Origin: Cytophagales bacterium
GTDB taxonomy: Bacteria; Bacteroidota; Bacteroidia; Cytophagales; Cyclobacteriaceae
Length of the DNA: 64,000 bases
Direction: 5' to 3'
Assembly (NCBI GenBank): GCA_017303795.1
Contig: JAFLBR010000012.1
Location: forward strand, 1 to 64,000
The notes under the pieces were generated by a model that made no database searches, was not told the origin of the DNA, and saw nothing but the letters and a program-made list of their open reading frames with translations. Positions 1-10,377 of this stretch are shown piece by piece; position 1 is the stretch's first letter; each line of letters starts with the position of its first letter. Made by a program: the position numbers and the translations under genes.

Positions 1-1823
<1,823 letters not shown>

Positions 1824-1980
1824 CAAGATTTCATCTATGTGCTCGCAAGCTTTTACTTGAATAACAACGAGATACTCTTTTATTAATCATGTCAACGATA
1901 TTGAAAGTCCATAGTCGATAGTAAATAGTTCGTAGTATAAAAAAACGAAAGACTACATACTAAGGCTTAAAGACCAAATA

Positions 1981-2118
1981 ACATTAAGGTGATCCCGATA
2001 ACGATCGGGACGATGGGGCGAAAGCCTCCATTGAAATCACAAAGACATTAAGGTGACCTACCTTCGCTAAAGCTACGGTAGGCAGGCTATAATGATAGCC
2101 TGAATCACAATGATATTA

Positions 2119-2124
<6 letters not shown>
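1981..2124 (+). repeat. Triple direct repeat of the 5S leader word in the 23S-5S spacer
   Basis: The word ACATTAAGGTGA occurs at 1981-1992 and 2045-2056, and as ATATTAAGGTGA at 2113-2124, where it overlaps the 5' end of the real 5S gene. The second and third copies share a longer context (AATCACAA then two changes, then ATTAAGGTGAC). Between copies lie small hairpins: TCCCGAT/ATCGGGA (1993-2010), GGGGC-GAAA-GCCTC (about 2016-2029), CCTACC/GGTAGG (about 2057-2082), and AGGCTA/TAGCCT (about 2084-2101). The rest of the 23S-5S spacer (1824-1980) holds no tRNA I can fold and no gene; it does contain the GTCCATAGTCGATAG word discussed under findings. Confidence 0.85.
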
Positions 2125-2226
<102 letters not shown>

Positions 2227-2233
2227 TTTTTTT

Positions 2234-2271
2234 CAAAGGCCCCTCAATTAATTTTGATGGGCCTTTTTTTA
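2234..2271 (+). terminator. Rho-independent terminator of the rRNA operon
   Basis: Stem AAAGGCCC (2235-2242) with GGGCCTTT (2259-2266), extended inward by TCAA/TTGA, followed by a run of T to 2270. Confidence 0.9.
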
Positions 2272-2300
2272 TGGCATAAGATCATGATGATTTTTTTGAA

Positions 2301-2480
2301 GGCTGCGTGTACAGATGCGTAAGCAGGCAAGGGATTGAAGTGGAAAGCCTGCCTTTGCTCAAACTGCTTCGTACAGGCGGGCCCGAAGTGCGATAGGTTT
2401 TACCCGAGGCCGGACTTGCCTGCCGGACAGGCAGGCTTGAAACGAAAAGCCCGGTGGCCTTGCGCCTCGCTTGGCCATGA
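2301..2480. repeat. GC-rich structured intergenic element after the rRNA operon
   Basis: No coding potential is visible between 2272 and 2544. The stretch is packed with short inverted repeats: GCAGGC (2323-2328) with GCCTGC (2347-2352); GCCTGCCT with AGGCGGGC (about 2347-2382); a perfect GCCTGCC/GGCAGGC hairpin with a five-base loop (2418-2436); and TGGCC/GGCCA (about 2455-2476). Single-stranded linkers such as GGGATTGAAGTGGAAAG, GAAGTGCGATAGG and GAAACGAAAAGCCCGG look like the linkers of a repeated structured element often found downstream of stable-RNA genes in Bacteroidota. That family resemblance is from memory, not a search. Confidence 0.45.
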
Positions 2481-2544
2481 CCCCATACTCTTTGTACCTT
2501 CAGGTTAGGTGTAGAGTTATTTCATTAATTAGTAGTTTTGAGTA

Positions 2545-4974
2545 GTGAGATTTTTTAATACCGCAATTCTTTTTTCTAGTATCCTCTTATTGGGGCTTGT
2601 GTCCTGTCGCGAATCAAAAGAGGTATCTTTCTGGGATTTGATTGATAGTAATACTGTACTTGTTTATGAATCGGATAGACCGGTGTTGGTAAAGGACCGG
2701 TTGATTGATTCAGTGCTTCGTATGTCGTCCTCCAAAGAATATGTAGCGGGTTTTCAATCCATCAGTAAGAATTCGTATGAACTTATTTATGTAGTTAAAA
2801 CATCGAGTAAGGAAATTGAAAAGGTAGGTGCGATAAAAAAAGCAACCAATCGATTATTGGATGGTGTTTCCATTTATGAATTGAAAAAGAACGGAAAGAT
2901 TGATTTGGTATGGGCAAATCTGGATGGTTATTTGGTTCTTAGTAAGTCGCCTCTGTTAATAGAAAATGCAATCAGGGTTTATCGCTCTTCGCCATCGAAG
3001 AATTTTAAGACACAAAACCCGCAGTTGTTTCGCTTTGTAACTATAAAGTCGGACGCGGGTAATGTTTGGGTTAATTATAATCAGGTAAGCAAAACCTCAA
3101 TACCGTTATTTCAAATCATGCAGCAAATTCCGCTGTTTAAAAATCTTGCCTCGGCTTCGGTATTGGATGTTGCACAAACTAATGAGCAAATTTCTTTGAG
3201 TGGATTTACATTGGATTCTCTTGAAAAGGATTGGGGGTTGTTCCGGTTTCAGAATCAAAACCCGATAAAGATTGAAGTGTTGCGGTTTGTTCCTAATACA
3301 AGTAAAGCTTTTATTCATTATGGACTATCGAATGCCGATGCTTTGATAACGGGCGATCCGGACGAACAAAAAAAATCAGATATAAGAGATGAGATTGGGG
3401 TGTGTGTGCTGGATAATGGTGCGCATGTTGTTATTCTAAAGGTGAAAGAAGGTTATGCGTATGATAAATTTGAATATGAAGAATCTTATGCCGGGTATGA
3501 CATACGAAAAGTAGCAGATGATAAACTTACCGAACCCGTTAAGGCCTTGTTGCCTGAAGTGAATTTTGCACACTTGTTGTTTAAAGATGATTATGTTTTT
3601 CTTTCGGAGAACATGGATGAATTAAAGCAAGTCATTGATGCCATAGAGGCAGAAGAAACCTGGGGCAGATCAGTAAGCTTTCAACAATTTTTTAATACAT
3701 GTTTACAAGAAGGCAATGTTTCAGTCTTTTATAATGCATCGGCCTTGTTAGGTGACAGCGTTAGCGAAGAATGGAAGCCTGTATTGGATTCATTGCGATT
3801 AACTTCAACTACGTGGGGAAGTATTCAATTCAATTCGTTAGATAATCATTTTTTTACGAGTGCGAACTTTCAACTTAAATCGGCAAAGCAGGCGGTGCAG
3901 CCAAGGCCAAACCGGAAATCTTACGAATTATCAAATAGCCTTGCTGTTGCATACGTAGTAAAAAATCACACAGGAGGCGCGAACGAATTGCTGGTACAAG
4001 ACTCCACCTTTAAAGTTTACTTATTTTCAAAATCAGATGGTGTACAGTGGATGTATACCATGAACGAAAAGATTGAGCAGGTACAGCAATTGGATTATTT
4101 CAAGAATGGCAAGCTGCAATATATTGTTACGACACCATCTTACATCTACCTGATTGATAGGCTGGGGCGCGATGTGGAAGGCTTTCCAAAAAAGAAAAAT
4201 CTCAATGCAAGATTTTCGGAAGTTGTAGATTACGATAAAAGCAGAAACTATCGGGTAGCTATTGCCAATGGCGATAAGGATATTTTTATTCTGGATAAAT
4301 CGATGCAAGAGTTGGAAGGATGGGCACCGAAAAAATTAAATGCGCGAATTCGGTTTGCGCCTAAGCATTATCGGATAGGGGGTAAAGATTATTTTATTGT
4401 TGTAACAGAAAACGGGCAACTCCATGTATTCAATCGAAAAGGTGATTATGAAAAAGGGTTTCCGGTAGCGATTAATAAAAATATTTCGGGCGACTATTAC
4501 CTTGATCAAGGGAATTCGCTGGCAACGAGTGCAATCTATTTTATTTCTACCGATGGTGTTGTTCAAAAAATGACTTTGGATGGAAAAGCAACAAACGAAA
4601 GTTTAGTGCGTGGAAATAAATCTGCATTTTTATTGATAGCAGCATCGGGTAAGCCTGACTTTTACTTTTTCAGAATTGATTCAGATAAGGTAGCTGTGTT
4701 TGATCGTAAGAATCAACTCGTGTTTGAAAGACAGAACCCCGGTTCTCAAAATTTACAACCAAGTGTTGTTAAATCTCCCGATGGTGTTGTTTACTTCTGT
4801 TTGTATGATGAAGAACAGAATCTAAGTTATTTTTTCAACTCGACAGGAAACACTGTAATCAACAGACCGATTGAAGCTACCCTGCCTCCGGTATTTGAAG
4901 TGAATCAAAAATCGAAGCAAGTAAGTGTATATAGTGTTTACAATAACAGTATTACCAACACTCCGCTTAACTAG
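2545..4974 (+). CDS. Predicted lipoprotein with a C-terminal propeller-like region, function unknown
   Basis: 809 residues from a GTG start; no ATG lies nearer that would keep the signal peptide. Residues 1-21 form an SpII signal peptide ending LVSC, so Cys21 should be lipidated and the mature protein attached to the periplasmic face of the inner or the outer membrane. The first half (about 30-450) has no motif I recognise. Residues about 480-800 contain repeated beta-strand units ending in motifs such as GRDVEGFP, QELEGWAP and GDYEKGFP, which resemble PQQ- or WD-like propeller blades. Its stop overlaps the stop of the convergent SDR gene by 8 bp. It is not obviously in an operon. The product is a Bacteroidota-type hypothetical; I do not assign a function. 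Confidence 0.85.
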   Translation: MRFFNTAILFSSILLLGLVSCRESKEVSFWDLIDSNTVLVYESDRPVLVKDRLIDSVLRMSSSKEYVAGFQSISKNSYELIYVVKTSSKEIEKVGAIKKATNRLLDGVSIYELKKNGKIDLVWANLDGYLVLSKSPLLIENAIRVYRSSPSKNFKTQNPQLFRFVTIKSDAGNVWVNYNQVSKTSIPLFQIMQQIPLFKNLASASVLDVAQTNEQISLSGFTLDSLEKDWGLFRFQNQNPIKIEVLRFVPNTSKAFIHYGLSNADALITGDPDEQKKSDIRDEIGVCVLDNGAHVVILKVKEGYAYDKFEYEESYAGYDIRKVADDKLTEPVKALLPEVNFAHLLFKDDYVFLSENMDELKQVIDAIEAEETWGRSVSFQQFFNTCLQEGNVSVFYNASALLGDSVSEEWKPVLDSLRLTSTTWGSIQFNSLDNHFFTSANFQLKSAKQAVQPRPNRKSYELSNSLAVAYVVKNHTGGANELLVQDSTFKVYLFSKSDGVQWMYTMNEKIEQVQQLDYFKNGKLQYIVTTPSYIYLIDRLGRDVEGFPKKKNLNARFSEVVDYDKSRNYRVAIANGDKDIFILDKSMQELEGWAPKKLNARIRFAPKHYRIGGKDYFIVVTENGQLHVFNRKGDYEKGFPVAINKNISGDYYLDQGNSLATSAIYFISTDGVVQKMTLDGKATNESLVRGNKSAFLLIAASGKPDFYFFRIDSDKVAVFDRKNQLVFERQNPGSQNLQPSVVKSPDGVVYFCLYDEEQNLSYFFNSTGNTVINRPIEATLPPVFEVNQKSKQVSVYSVYNNSITNTPLN

Positions 4975-5830
4975 ATTTTCCCCGCGACTTTTCCAGTTGA
5001 TCCCATAAGTTTTCTGGAATGGCTTCCAGATGACTGAACTCGCCACCATTGCGTAACCATTCGCCACCATCAATGGTAATTACTTCGCCATTGATATACG
5101 CTGAGTACTCAGACATCAAATAAGCAGCTAAGTTGGCAAGCTCCTGATGTTCGCCCACACGTTTTAGCGGAATTCTTTCTGCGGGATTAAATTGATTAAC
5201 CAGATCGCCTGGAAGTAGTCGACTCCATGCACCCTCGGTAGGAAATGGTCCCGGAGCAATGGCGTTACTCCTGATTTTGTATTTGGCCCACTCAACTGCC
5301 AACGATCGCGTAAGTGCCAACACGCCCGCTTTACTACACGCAGAAGGAACTACATAGCCAGAGCCCGTCCACGCATATGTGGTAACGATATTTAAAAATG
5401 TTCCTGGTTGTTTATTGGCGATCCAATGTTTGCCGATGGCCAAAGTCATGTAGTAAGTGCCCTTCAACACAATATCTACTACAATATCAAAGGCACGATG
5501 GGATAAGCGTTCGGTTGGGCTGATAAAATTACCGGCCGCATTATTGAGTACTCCATGTATCTGACCAAACCTTTTTTCGGTTTCGGAAATAACATTTACA
5601 ATCTCTTCGTATTTGCGCACATCGCAGGCAACAGCCAATACCTGGCCACCGGTTTCAAGCTCAAGTTCGGTGGCTGCTTTTTCCAAGACATCTTTTTTAC
5701 GACTGGTTATTACCAGATTGGCGCCTAGCTGCAACATGTATTTGCCCATTGATTTACCGAGACCAGTACCACCACCGGTTATAATAATCGTTTTGCCTTG
5801 CAGCGATCCTGGTTTTAACATTCCTTCCAT
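4967..5830 (-). CDS. SDR family oxidoreductase, 2,4-dienoyl-CoA reductase-like
   Basis: 287 residues. A short-chain dehydrogenase with the cofactor loop TGGGTGLG (18-25) and the NNAAGN motif (96-101). The usual catalytic YxxxK is replaced by S163-A-C-S-K167. In known DECR enzymes (mitochondrial and peroxisomal 2,4-dienoyl-CoA reductases) the tyrosine of that motif is also missing, so the loss supports a DECR-type reductase that removes double bonds from unsaturated fatty acyl-CoA with NADPH. The overall match, including the C-terminal ITIDGGEWL segment, also fits that subgroup. Start is an ATG; a second Met is three codons downstream. Monocistronic by context, convergent with the lipoprotein gene. 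Other acyl-CoA substrates remain possible. Confidence 0.85.
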   Translation of the reverse strand: MEGMLKPGSLQGKTIIITGGGTGLGKSMGKYMLQLGANLVITSRKKDVLEKAATELELETGGQVLAVACDVRKYEEIVNVISETEKRFGQIHGVLNNAAGNFISPTERLSHRAFDIVVDIVLKGTYYMTLAIGKHWIANKQPGTFLNIVTTYAWTGSGYVVPSACSKAGVLALTRSLAVEWAKYKIRSNAIAPGPFPTEGAWSRLLPGDLVNQFNPAERIPLKRVGEHQELANLAAYLMSEYSAYINGEVITIDGGEWLRNGGEFSHLEAIPENLWDQLEKSRGKSS

Positions 5831-5900
5831 AGCCCTAGTTTTAGTCTAAAGTAACAATTGGAATTTATTTTAGATATTTACTGCGTAAATTTTTTAAACT

Positions 5901-6848
5901 ATGAAATTCAGAATCTTATTTTTTATTCCACTTTTCTTTCTTTCGTCCTGCATTGTAACCAAGAAAAAATTTGATGATGTGCTGGCACAGAAAGTAAAGG
6001 CCGAAGGCGAACTTGCCGATAGAACGGCACAGTTGGAAAAGGCTAATGCATCTATTACCGAGTTGAACACCACGCTCGAAAAATTAAAGCAGGACACAAC
6101 AGAGTTAAACGAAACGTATAGGGCAACTAGTAAAAAACTTGAAGGTCTGAACAAAGAATATGACCAGCTTAATGCTTATTATAAAAATCTATTGAATAAC
6201 AGCGGTAAGTTAAATCGCGATTTGGAGCAACAAAAAGATCAGCTGTTAGCCATACAAGGTAATTTAGAAAATACCCGAAAGCTTAATGACTCGCTAAGCA
6301 ACAGCCTGGTTGAGCGCGAGAAGAAAGTAAAAGAGCTCGAAGCAATTCTAGCCAACAAAGATAAAGCTGTTAAAGATTTGAAAGACCGGATTACCAACGC
6401 GCTGCTCAATTTTAAGGAGAATGACTTAACGGTAAAGGTTAAAAATGGAAAGGTTTATGTTTCGCTGGCGGAACAACTCTTGTTTGGATCGGGAAGTATT
6501 GAAATAGACAGCAAAGGCGTGATGGCATTGCAGCAATTAGCTCGCGCCATAAAAGATCAGCACGACCTGCAGATTATGATTGAAGGCCATACCGATAATG
6601 TGCCGATCTCGAAGAAATCGCAATACATGCAAGATAACTGGGATTTGAGTGTGATACGTGCTACATCCATTACAAAGATTTTAACGGCTGCTGGTGTTAA
6701 TGCCAAGCAAGTTACAGCTGCTGGCAAAGGTGAATTTTCTCCGCTGGCTACAAATGATAATGCACAGAACAAACAAAAGAACCGGAGAACAGAAATTATT
6801 ATTACTCCGAATCTCGATGAGTTATTTAAAATTTTAGGAACGAATTAA
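5901..6848 (+). CDS. OmpA-family lipoprotein with long coiled coil
   Basis: 315 residues. SpII signal peptide ends LSSC, with Cys17 the predicted lipidation site. Residues about 25-165 are heptad-like and Lys/Glu/Leu-rich, a coiled coil. Residues about 185-305 form an OmpA/MotB-type peptidoglycan-binding domain: GSIEIDSKG near its start, IEGHTDNVPIS with the conserved TD pair, and KNRRTEI near the end, where the Arg contacts diaminopimelate in known OmpA domains. The expected role is a non-covalent tether between outer membrane and cell wall. A small PLDc_N gene starts 9 bases after the stop and probably shares the transcript. Confidence 0.88.
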   Translation: MKFRILFFIPLFFLSSCIVTKKKFDDVLAQKVKAEGELADRTAQLEKANASITELNTTLEKLKQDTTELNETYRATSKKLEGLNKEYDQLNAYYKNLLNNSGKLNRDLEQQKDQLLAIQGNLENTRKLNDSLSNSLVEREKKVKELEAILANKDKAVKDLKDRITNALLNFKENDLTVKVKNGKVYVSLAEQLLFGSGSIEIDSKGVMALQQLARAIKDQHDLQIMIEGHTDNVPISKKSQYMQDNWDLSVIRATSITKILTAAGVNAKQVTAAGKGEFSPLATNDNAQNKQKNRRTEIIITPNLDELFKILGTN

Positions 6849-6857
6849 ATTTTAGCC

Positions 6858-7028
6858 ATGGCTAGATTAATTGGAATTCTCGTTTTAATCGCGGTAATTC
6901 TTACCATTATTGATGTTTGGCAAAAAGAATCGAGTATCGAGAAGAGACTGCTATGGATAGTTGTTATTATTTTATTACCAATAATCGGGTCGATTGCGTG
7001 GTATATTGTCAGTAGTAAGAATCGTTGA
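6858..7028 (+). CDS. PLDc_N-type small membrane protein
   Basis: 56 residues, beginning MARLIGILVLIAVILTI. There are two hydrophobic helices (about 4-19 and 32-51) with a short charged linker (WQKESSIEKRLLW) and a P-x-x-G-x-x-x-W-Y motif in the second helix, the pattern of the phospholipase D nuclease N-terminal (PLDc_N) family. Stand-alone members of this size are common in Bacteroidota; their function is unknown. It starts 9 bases after the OmpA lipoprotein stop and is followed after 12 bases by a terminator, so it looks like the second gene of a two-gene operon. Confidence 0.75.
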   Translation: MARLIGILVLIAVILTIIDVWQKESSIEKRLLWIVVIILLPIIGSIAWYIVSSKNR

Positions 7029-7040
7029 TCTCTAAAAACT

Positions 7041-7074
7041 AAAACGCCTCAGAATTTTCTGAGGCGTTTTTTGT
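7041..7074. terminator. Bidirectional intrinsic terminator
   Basis: AAAACGCCTCAGAA pairs with TTCTGAGGCGTTTT, flanked by A-rich sequence on the left and T-rich on the right. It can serve both the rightward OmpA/PLDc_N pair and the leftward Asp-box gene, which converge here. Confidence 0.9.
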
Positions 7075-7092
7075 TTCTACTTTTTTAAGTTT

Positions 7093-10000
7093 TTAATCCT
7101 TCAACACCACAGCATCAATATTTTTCTGTTTCACTAATGCATTGAATGCTGGCACTTCTTCTCTTAGAATTTTATCAAGCGCAGCCAGATGCCCATCAAT
7201 CTCTGTAGTAATTTCTTTCTTAAATGCTACCATCTGATCGGTAGGACGGAAGTTACCCGCACTGGCCAATGAATTAAGATGAGCAAGCTTGTTGTTTAAC
7301 CGAATAGGGAAGTTAAGTGGATCTTGCCCGCTTCTGTTCTTGGTTTGATAAAGCGATTCTTCAATCTTCTTCATGCCATCCTGAATAGCCTTAGCTTTAT
7401 CCAACACATCTTTCATAGCATCCTTCTGATCTTTAATCGGATCGATGGCGCGATTAATCTGTTCGCGTGCTGTGCGGATCTTTTTAATAGCCAGATTGGT
7501 TTCGCTTACTTTAGCAATAACCTCTTGCAGAAAATCAAACTGCGCTTTCATATCGGCATCAGTGGCGGTTGCTCGTGGATCTTTCAGAATTTCAAAATCC
7601 GATTCCATTGCTTTCCCGTTTACGGTAAGTTTTACTTTATAAGTTCCAGGTAAAGCGCGCGGCCCGTTTAGAGAAGCTGCCCAAAGAATCATTCCATCAA
7701 AACGTTCGGCATCGGCATAGCGCATGTTCCAATTAAACTTATTCATACCCGGCTGTTTCAGCGTAAGCTTTTCTTCTTTAGCTTTTGAATCAGGTTTAGT
7801 CGAAAACTTTTTAATCAGTTTACCATCGGCTTGTAGAAACTCCAGGCTAACCTGTGCCTTGGCAGTATCCTTCACATAATAATGTACAGTAACTCCGCCC
7901 GGATGGTTTTGCCCTGCCGTACGCGATGCTCTTCCCCAATTAAAAGCTGGCCCCATGCGATAGCTTGCCAAAGGCTTATAAAGAAATACATCGGCTGAAG
8001 ATGTGGCATCGCTGAGTTGATGTAGCGGAGTAAGATCATCAATCAACCAGAACCCACGGCCTTGTGTAGCGGCAATCAGGTTATCGTTTTTAATAGTAAG
8101 ATCAGTAATGGGAACAATAGGCAGATTTAACTGAAACGGCTTCCAGCTGGCACCATCATCAAATGAAACATACATACCGGTTTCAGTACCGGCATATAAA
8201 AGTCCTTTTCGTTTCGGGTCGGCCCGCAACACACGTGTAAAGTGATCCACATTAATTCCGTCCGTAATTTTAGTCCACGTTTTTCCATAATCTTTTGATT
8301 TGAAAAGATAAGGTTTGTAGTCGCCTGACTTATACCGTGTGCCCGCGATGTAAATTCCGCCCTTGCTGTGCGGATCGAACTCAACACTGTTAATCATAGT
8401 CCACTCGGGCATACCCGTTGGCGTAACAGGTTTCCATTCTTTACCACCATCGGTAGTAGCATATACCAATCCATCGTCCGATCCGGTAACGATAAAATCT
8501 TTTTCGTAGGGCGATTCAGCGGCAGCAAAAATGGTGGAATAGTATTCTACACTGGTATTGTCTTTTGTGATAGGTCCACCGGAAGGGCCCAGCTTTGATT
8601 TGTCGTTACGCGTTAAATCCGGACTGATGGTTTCCCACGATTGACCACCGTTGAGTGACACATGCACGTGGTTAGAAGTGGTATATAATTTTTTGGGATT
8701 GTGTGGCGAAAAGAAAATCGGGAAGTTCCATTGAAAGCGGTACTTCATTCCTTCTGCTCCATGGCCCATCGGGTTATCGGGCCAAACGTTTACCGAACGG
8801 CTTTCGTGGGTGCGATGGTTCTCTACTTCCAGCAAGCCGCCATAGTTACCACCATAAACAATTTCATTATCGGTTGGATCAGGCGCAAGGTGGCCACTCT
8901 CACTTCCGGCTGTTACTTCCCAATCGCTGGAAGTTATCGATCCGCCATCTACACGGTGATAAATGCGAACGGTGCTGTTATCTTGTTGCGCACCATAAAT
9001 GCGATATGGAAATGTATTATCTGTAACTACACGATAAAACTGACCAGTAGGTTGATTATCGTACGTACTCCAGTTTTCACCAGCATCAAAACTAACTTGT
9101 GCGCCACCATCATCGGCAATAGCCATGCGCTGATTATCTTCGGGTGCAATCCATAAATCGTGATGATCGCCATGCGGTGCATTGTAAGACTGGAAAGTTT
9201 TGCCGCCATCTTTAGAGCGATGGTAAGATACATTCAAGACATACACGATGTCCACATCTTTTGTATCGGCATAAATGCGCGTGTAATACCAGGCGCGTTG
9301 GCGCAGGCTGCGATCATCATTTACTTTACGCCAGGTCTGGCCGGCATCGTTCGAACTATATACACCACCGTTTTCATTTTCGATAATAGCGTAAACGCGA
9401 TTTGAGTTTACAGGCGATACCGAAATGCCCGCAATACCCCAGATGCCTTTCGGTAAACCGCTATTGATAGTAATGTTTGTCCATGTTTCACCACCATCAG
9501 TACTTTTCCATAAGGCAGAACCTTCGCCACCGCTATCTAAACTATACGGTGTTCTGCGTATGCGCCACGTGCTGGCATATAAAATGCGCGGGTTATTTGG
9601 ATCGAAGCAAAGATCAACAGCTCCGGCATCCGCATTAGCAAACAAAGTACGCTTCCATGTTTTGCCTCCATCTACAGATTTATAAACACCACGTTCTTCT
9701 GATGATTTAAAAAGATCGCCCAACACAGCTGCATACACTACATCTGGATTTTTTGGATGAATGCGCACGCGCGAAATATGGCGCGATTCTTTCAGGCCAA
9801 TAGTTGACCACGTTTTTCCGGCATCAACTGACTTCCACATGCCGTAACCGTACGACACGTTTCCTCGAACAGTTTTTTCCCCACCGCCTACATAGATCAC
9901 GTTATTATCCCACTCGCTTACGGCTACCGCTCCAATCGATCCGCCAAAAAAACCATCTGAAATATTTTCCCAACTGTTGCCCGCATCGGTTGTACGCCAA

Positions 10001-10224
10001 ACGCCACCACCAGTAGCACCAAAATAAAACAGATTAGGTTTGCCGGGCACACCGGTAACAGCAGCGGAGCGCCCACCGCGGAACGGCCCAATGCTGCGCC
10101 ACTCCAGTGCATTGTAAAGTTTATCATCGTAAGTAAGCGTTGCCGCTTTTGCAGGAGCTCCTTTTTTTTGAGCATTCCCAACAAAGCATAGTAGCAACAA
10201 TGGCAGTAGCAAGAGTTTCTTCAT
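7093..10224 (-). CDS. Secreted Asp-box (sortilin/VPS10-like) beta-propeller protein
   Basis: 1043 residues with a clear signal peptide (about 1-18, ending GNAQ). From about residue 40 to 720 there are at least eleven Asp-box motifs of the form S-x-D-x-G-x-T-W, for example TTDAGNSW, SVDGGKTW, STDGGETW, SKDGGKTF, SFDAGENW and SKDYGKTW, the hallmark of BNR/sialidase and VPS10-type propellers. Two propellers seem likely from the number of repeats. The C-terminal third (about 780-1040) is beta-rich, then helical and Lys-rich. Such proteins are often labelled glycosyl hydrolase, but I see no sialidase catalytic Arg triad or FRIP motif, so enzymatic activity is not supported. Location is periplasmic or extracellular. 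Confidence 0.88.
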   Translation of the reverse strand: MKKLLLLPLLLLCFVGNAQKKGAPAKAATLTYDDKLYNALEWRSIGPFRGGRSAAVTGVPGKPNLFYFGATGGGVWRTTDAGNSWENISDGFFGGSIGAVAVSEWDNNVIYVGGGEKTVRGNVSYGYGMWKSVDAGKTWSTIGLKESRHISRVRIHPKNPDVVYAAVLGDLFKSSEERGVYKSVDGGKTWKRTLFANADAGAVDLCFDPNNPRILYASTWRIRRTPYSLDSGGEGSALWKSTDGGETWTNITINSGLPKGIWGIAGISVSPVNSNRVYAIIENENGGVYSSNDAGQTWRKVNDDRSLRQRAWYYTRIYADTKDVDIVYVLNVSYHRSKDGGKTFQSYNAPHGDHHDLWIAPEDNQRMAIADDGGAQVSFDAGENWSTYDNQPTGQFYRVVTDNTFPYRIYGAQQDNSTVRIYHRVDGGSITSSDWEVTAGSESGHLAPDPTDNEIVYGGNYGGLLEVENHRTHESRSVNVWPDNPMGHGAEGMKYRFQWNFPIFFSPHNPKKLYTTSNHVHVSLNGGQSWETISPDLTRNDKSKLGPSGGPITKDNTSVEYYSTIFAAAESPYEKDFIVTGSDDGLVYATTDGGKEWKPVTPTGMPEWTMINSVEFDPHSKGGIYIAGTRYKSGDYKPYLFKSKDYGKTWTKITDGINVDHFTRVLRADPKRKGLLYAGTETGMYVSFDDGASWKPFQLNLPIVPITDLTIKNDNLIAATQGRGFWLIDDLTPLHQLSDATSSADVFLYKPLASYRMGPAFNWGRASRTAGQNHPGGVTVHYYVKDTAKAQVSLEFLQADGKLIKKFSTKPDSKAKEEKLTLKQPGMNKFNWNMRYADAERFDGMILWAASLNGPRALPGTYKVKLTVNGKAMESDFEILKDPRATATDADMKAQFDFLQEVIAKVSETNLAIKKIRTAREQINRAIDPIKDQKDAMKDVLDKAKAIQDGMKKIEESLYQTKNRSGQDPLNFPIRLNNKLAHLNSLASAGNFRPTDQMVAFKKEITTEIDGHLAALDKILREEVPAFNALVKQKNIDAVVLKD

Positions 10225-10377
10225 AGGTACGGATTTAGGTTTTCAATTGATGGAAAGGCGATTATAGGTTGATTTTTATAACCCTCAATTTCTTTTTTTA
10301 CCAATGGCAGAAAGCAGTTGATAAAAGAAGAAATTCGGATTTTGATAAATCTCACTATTTTGACAAAAATTTACTTC

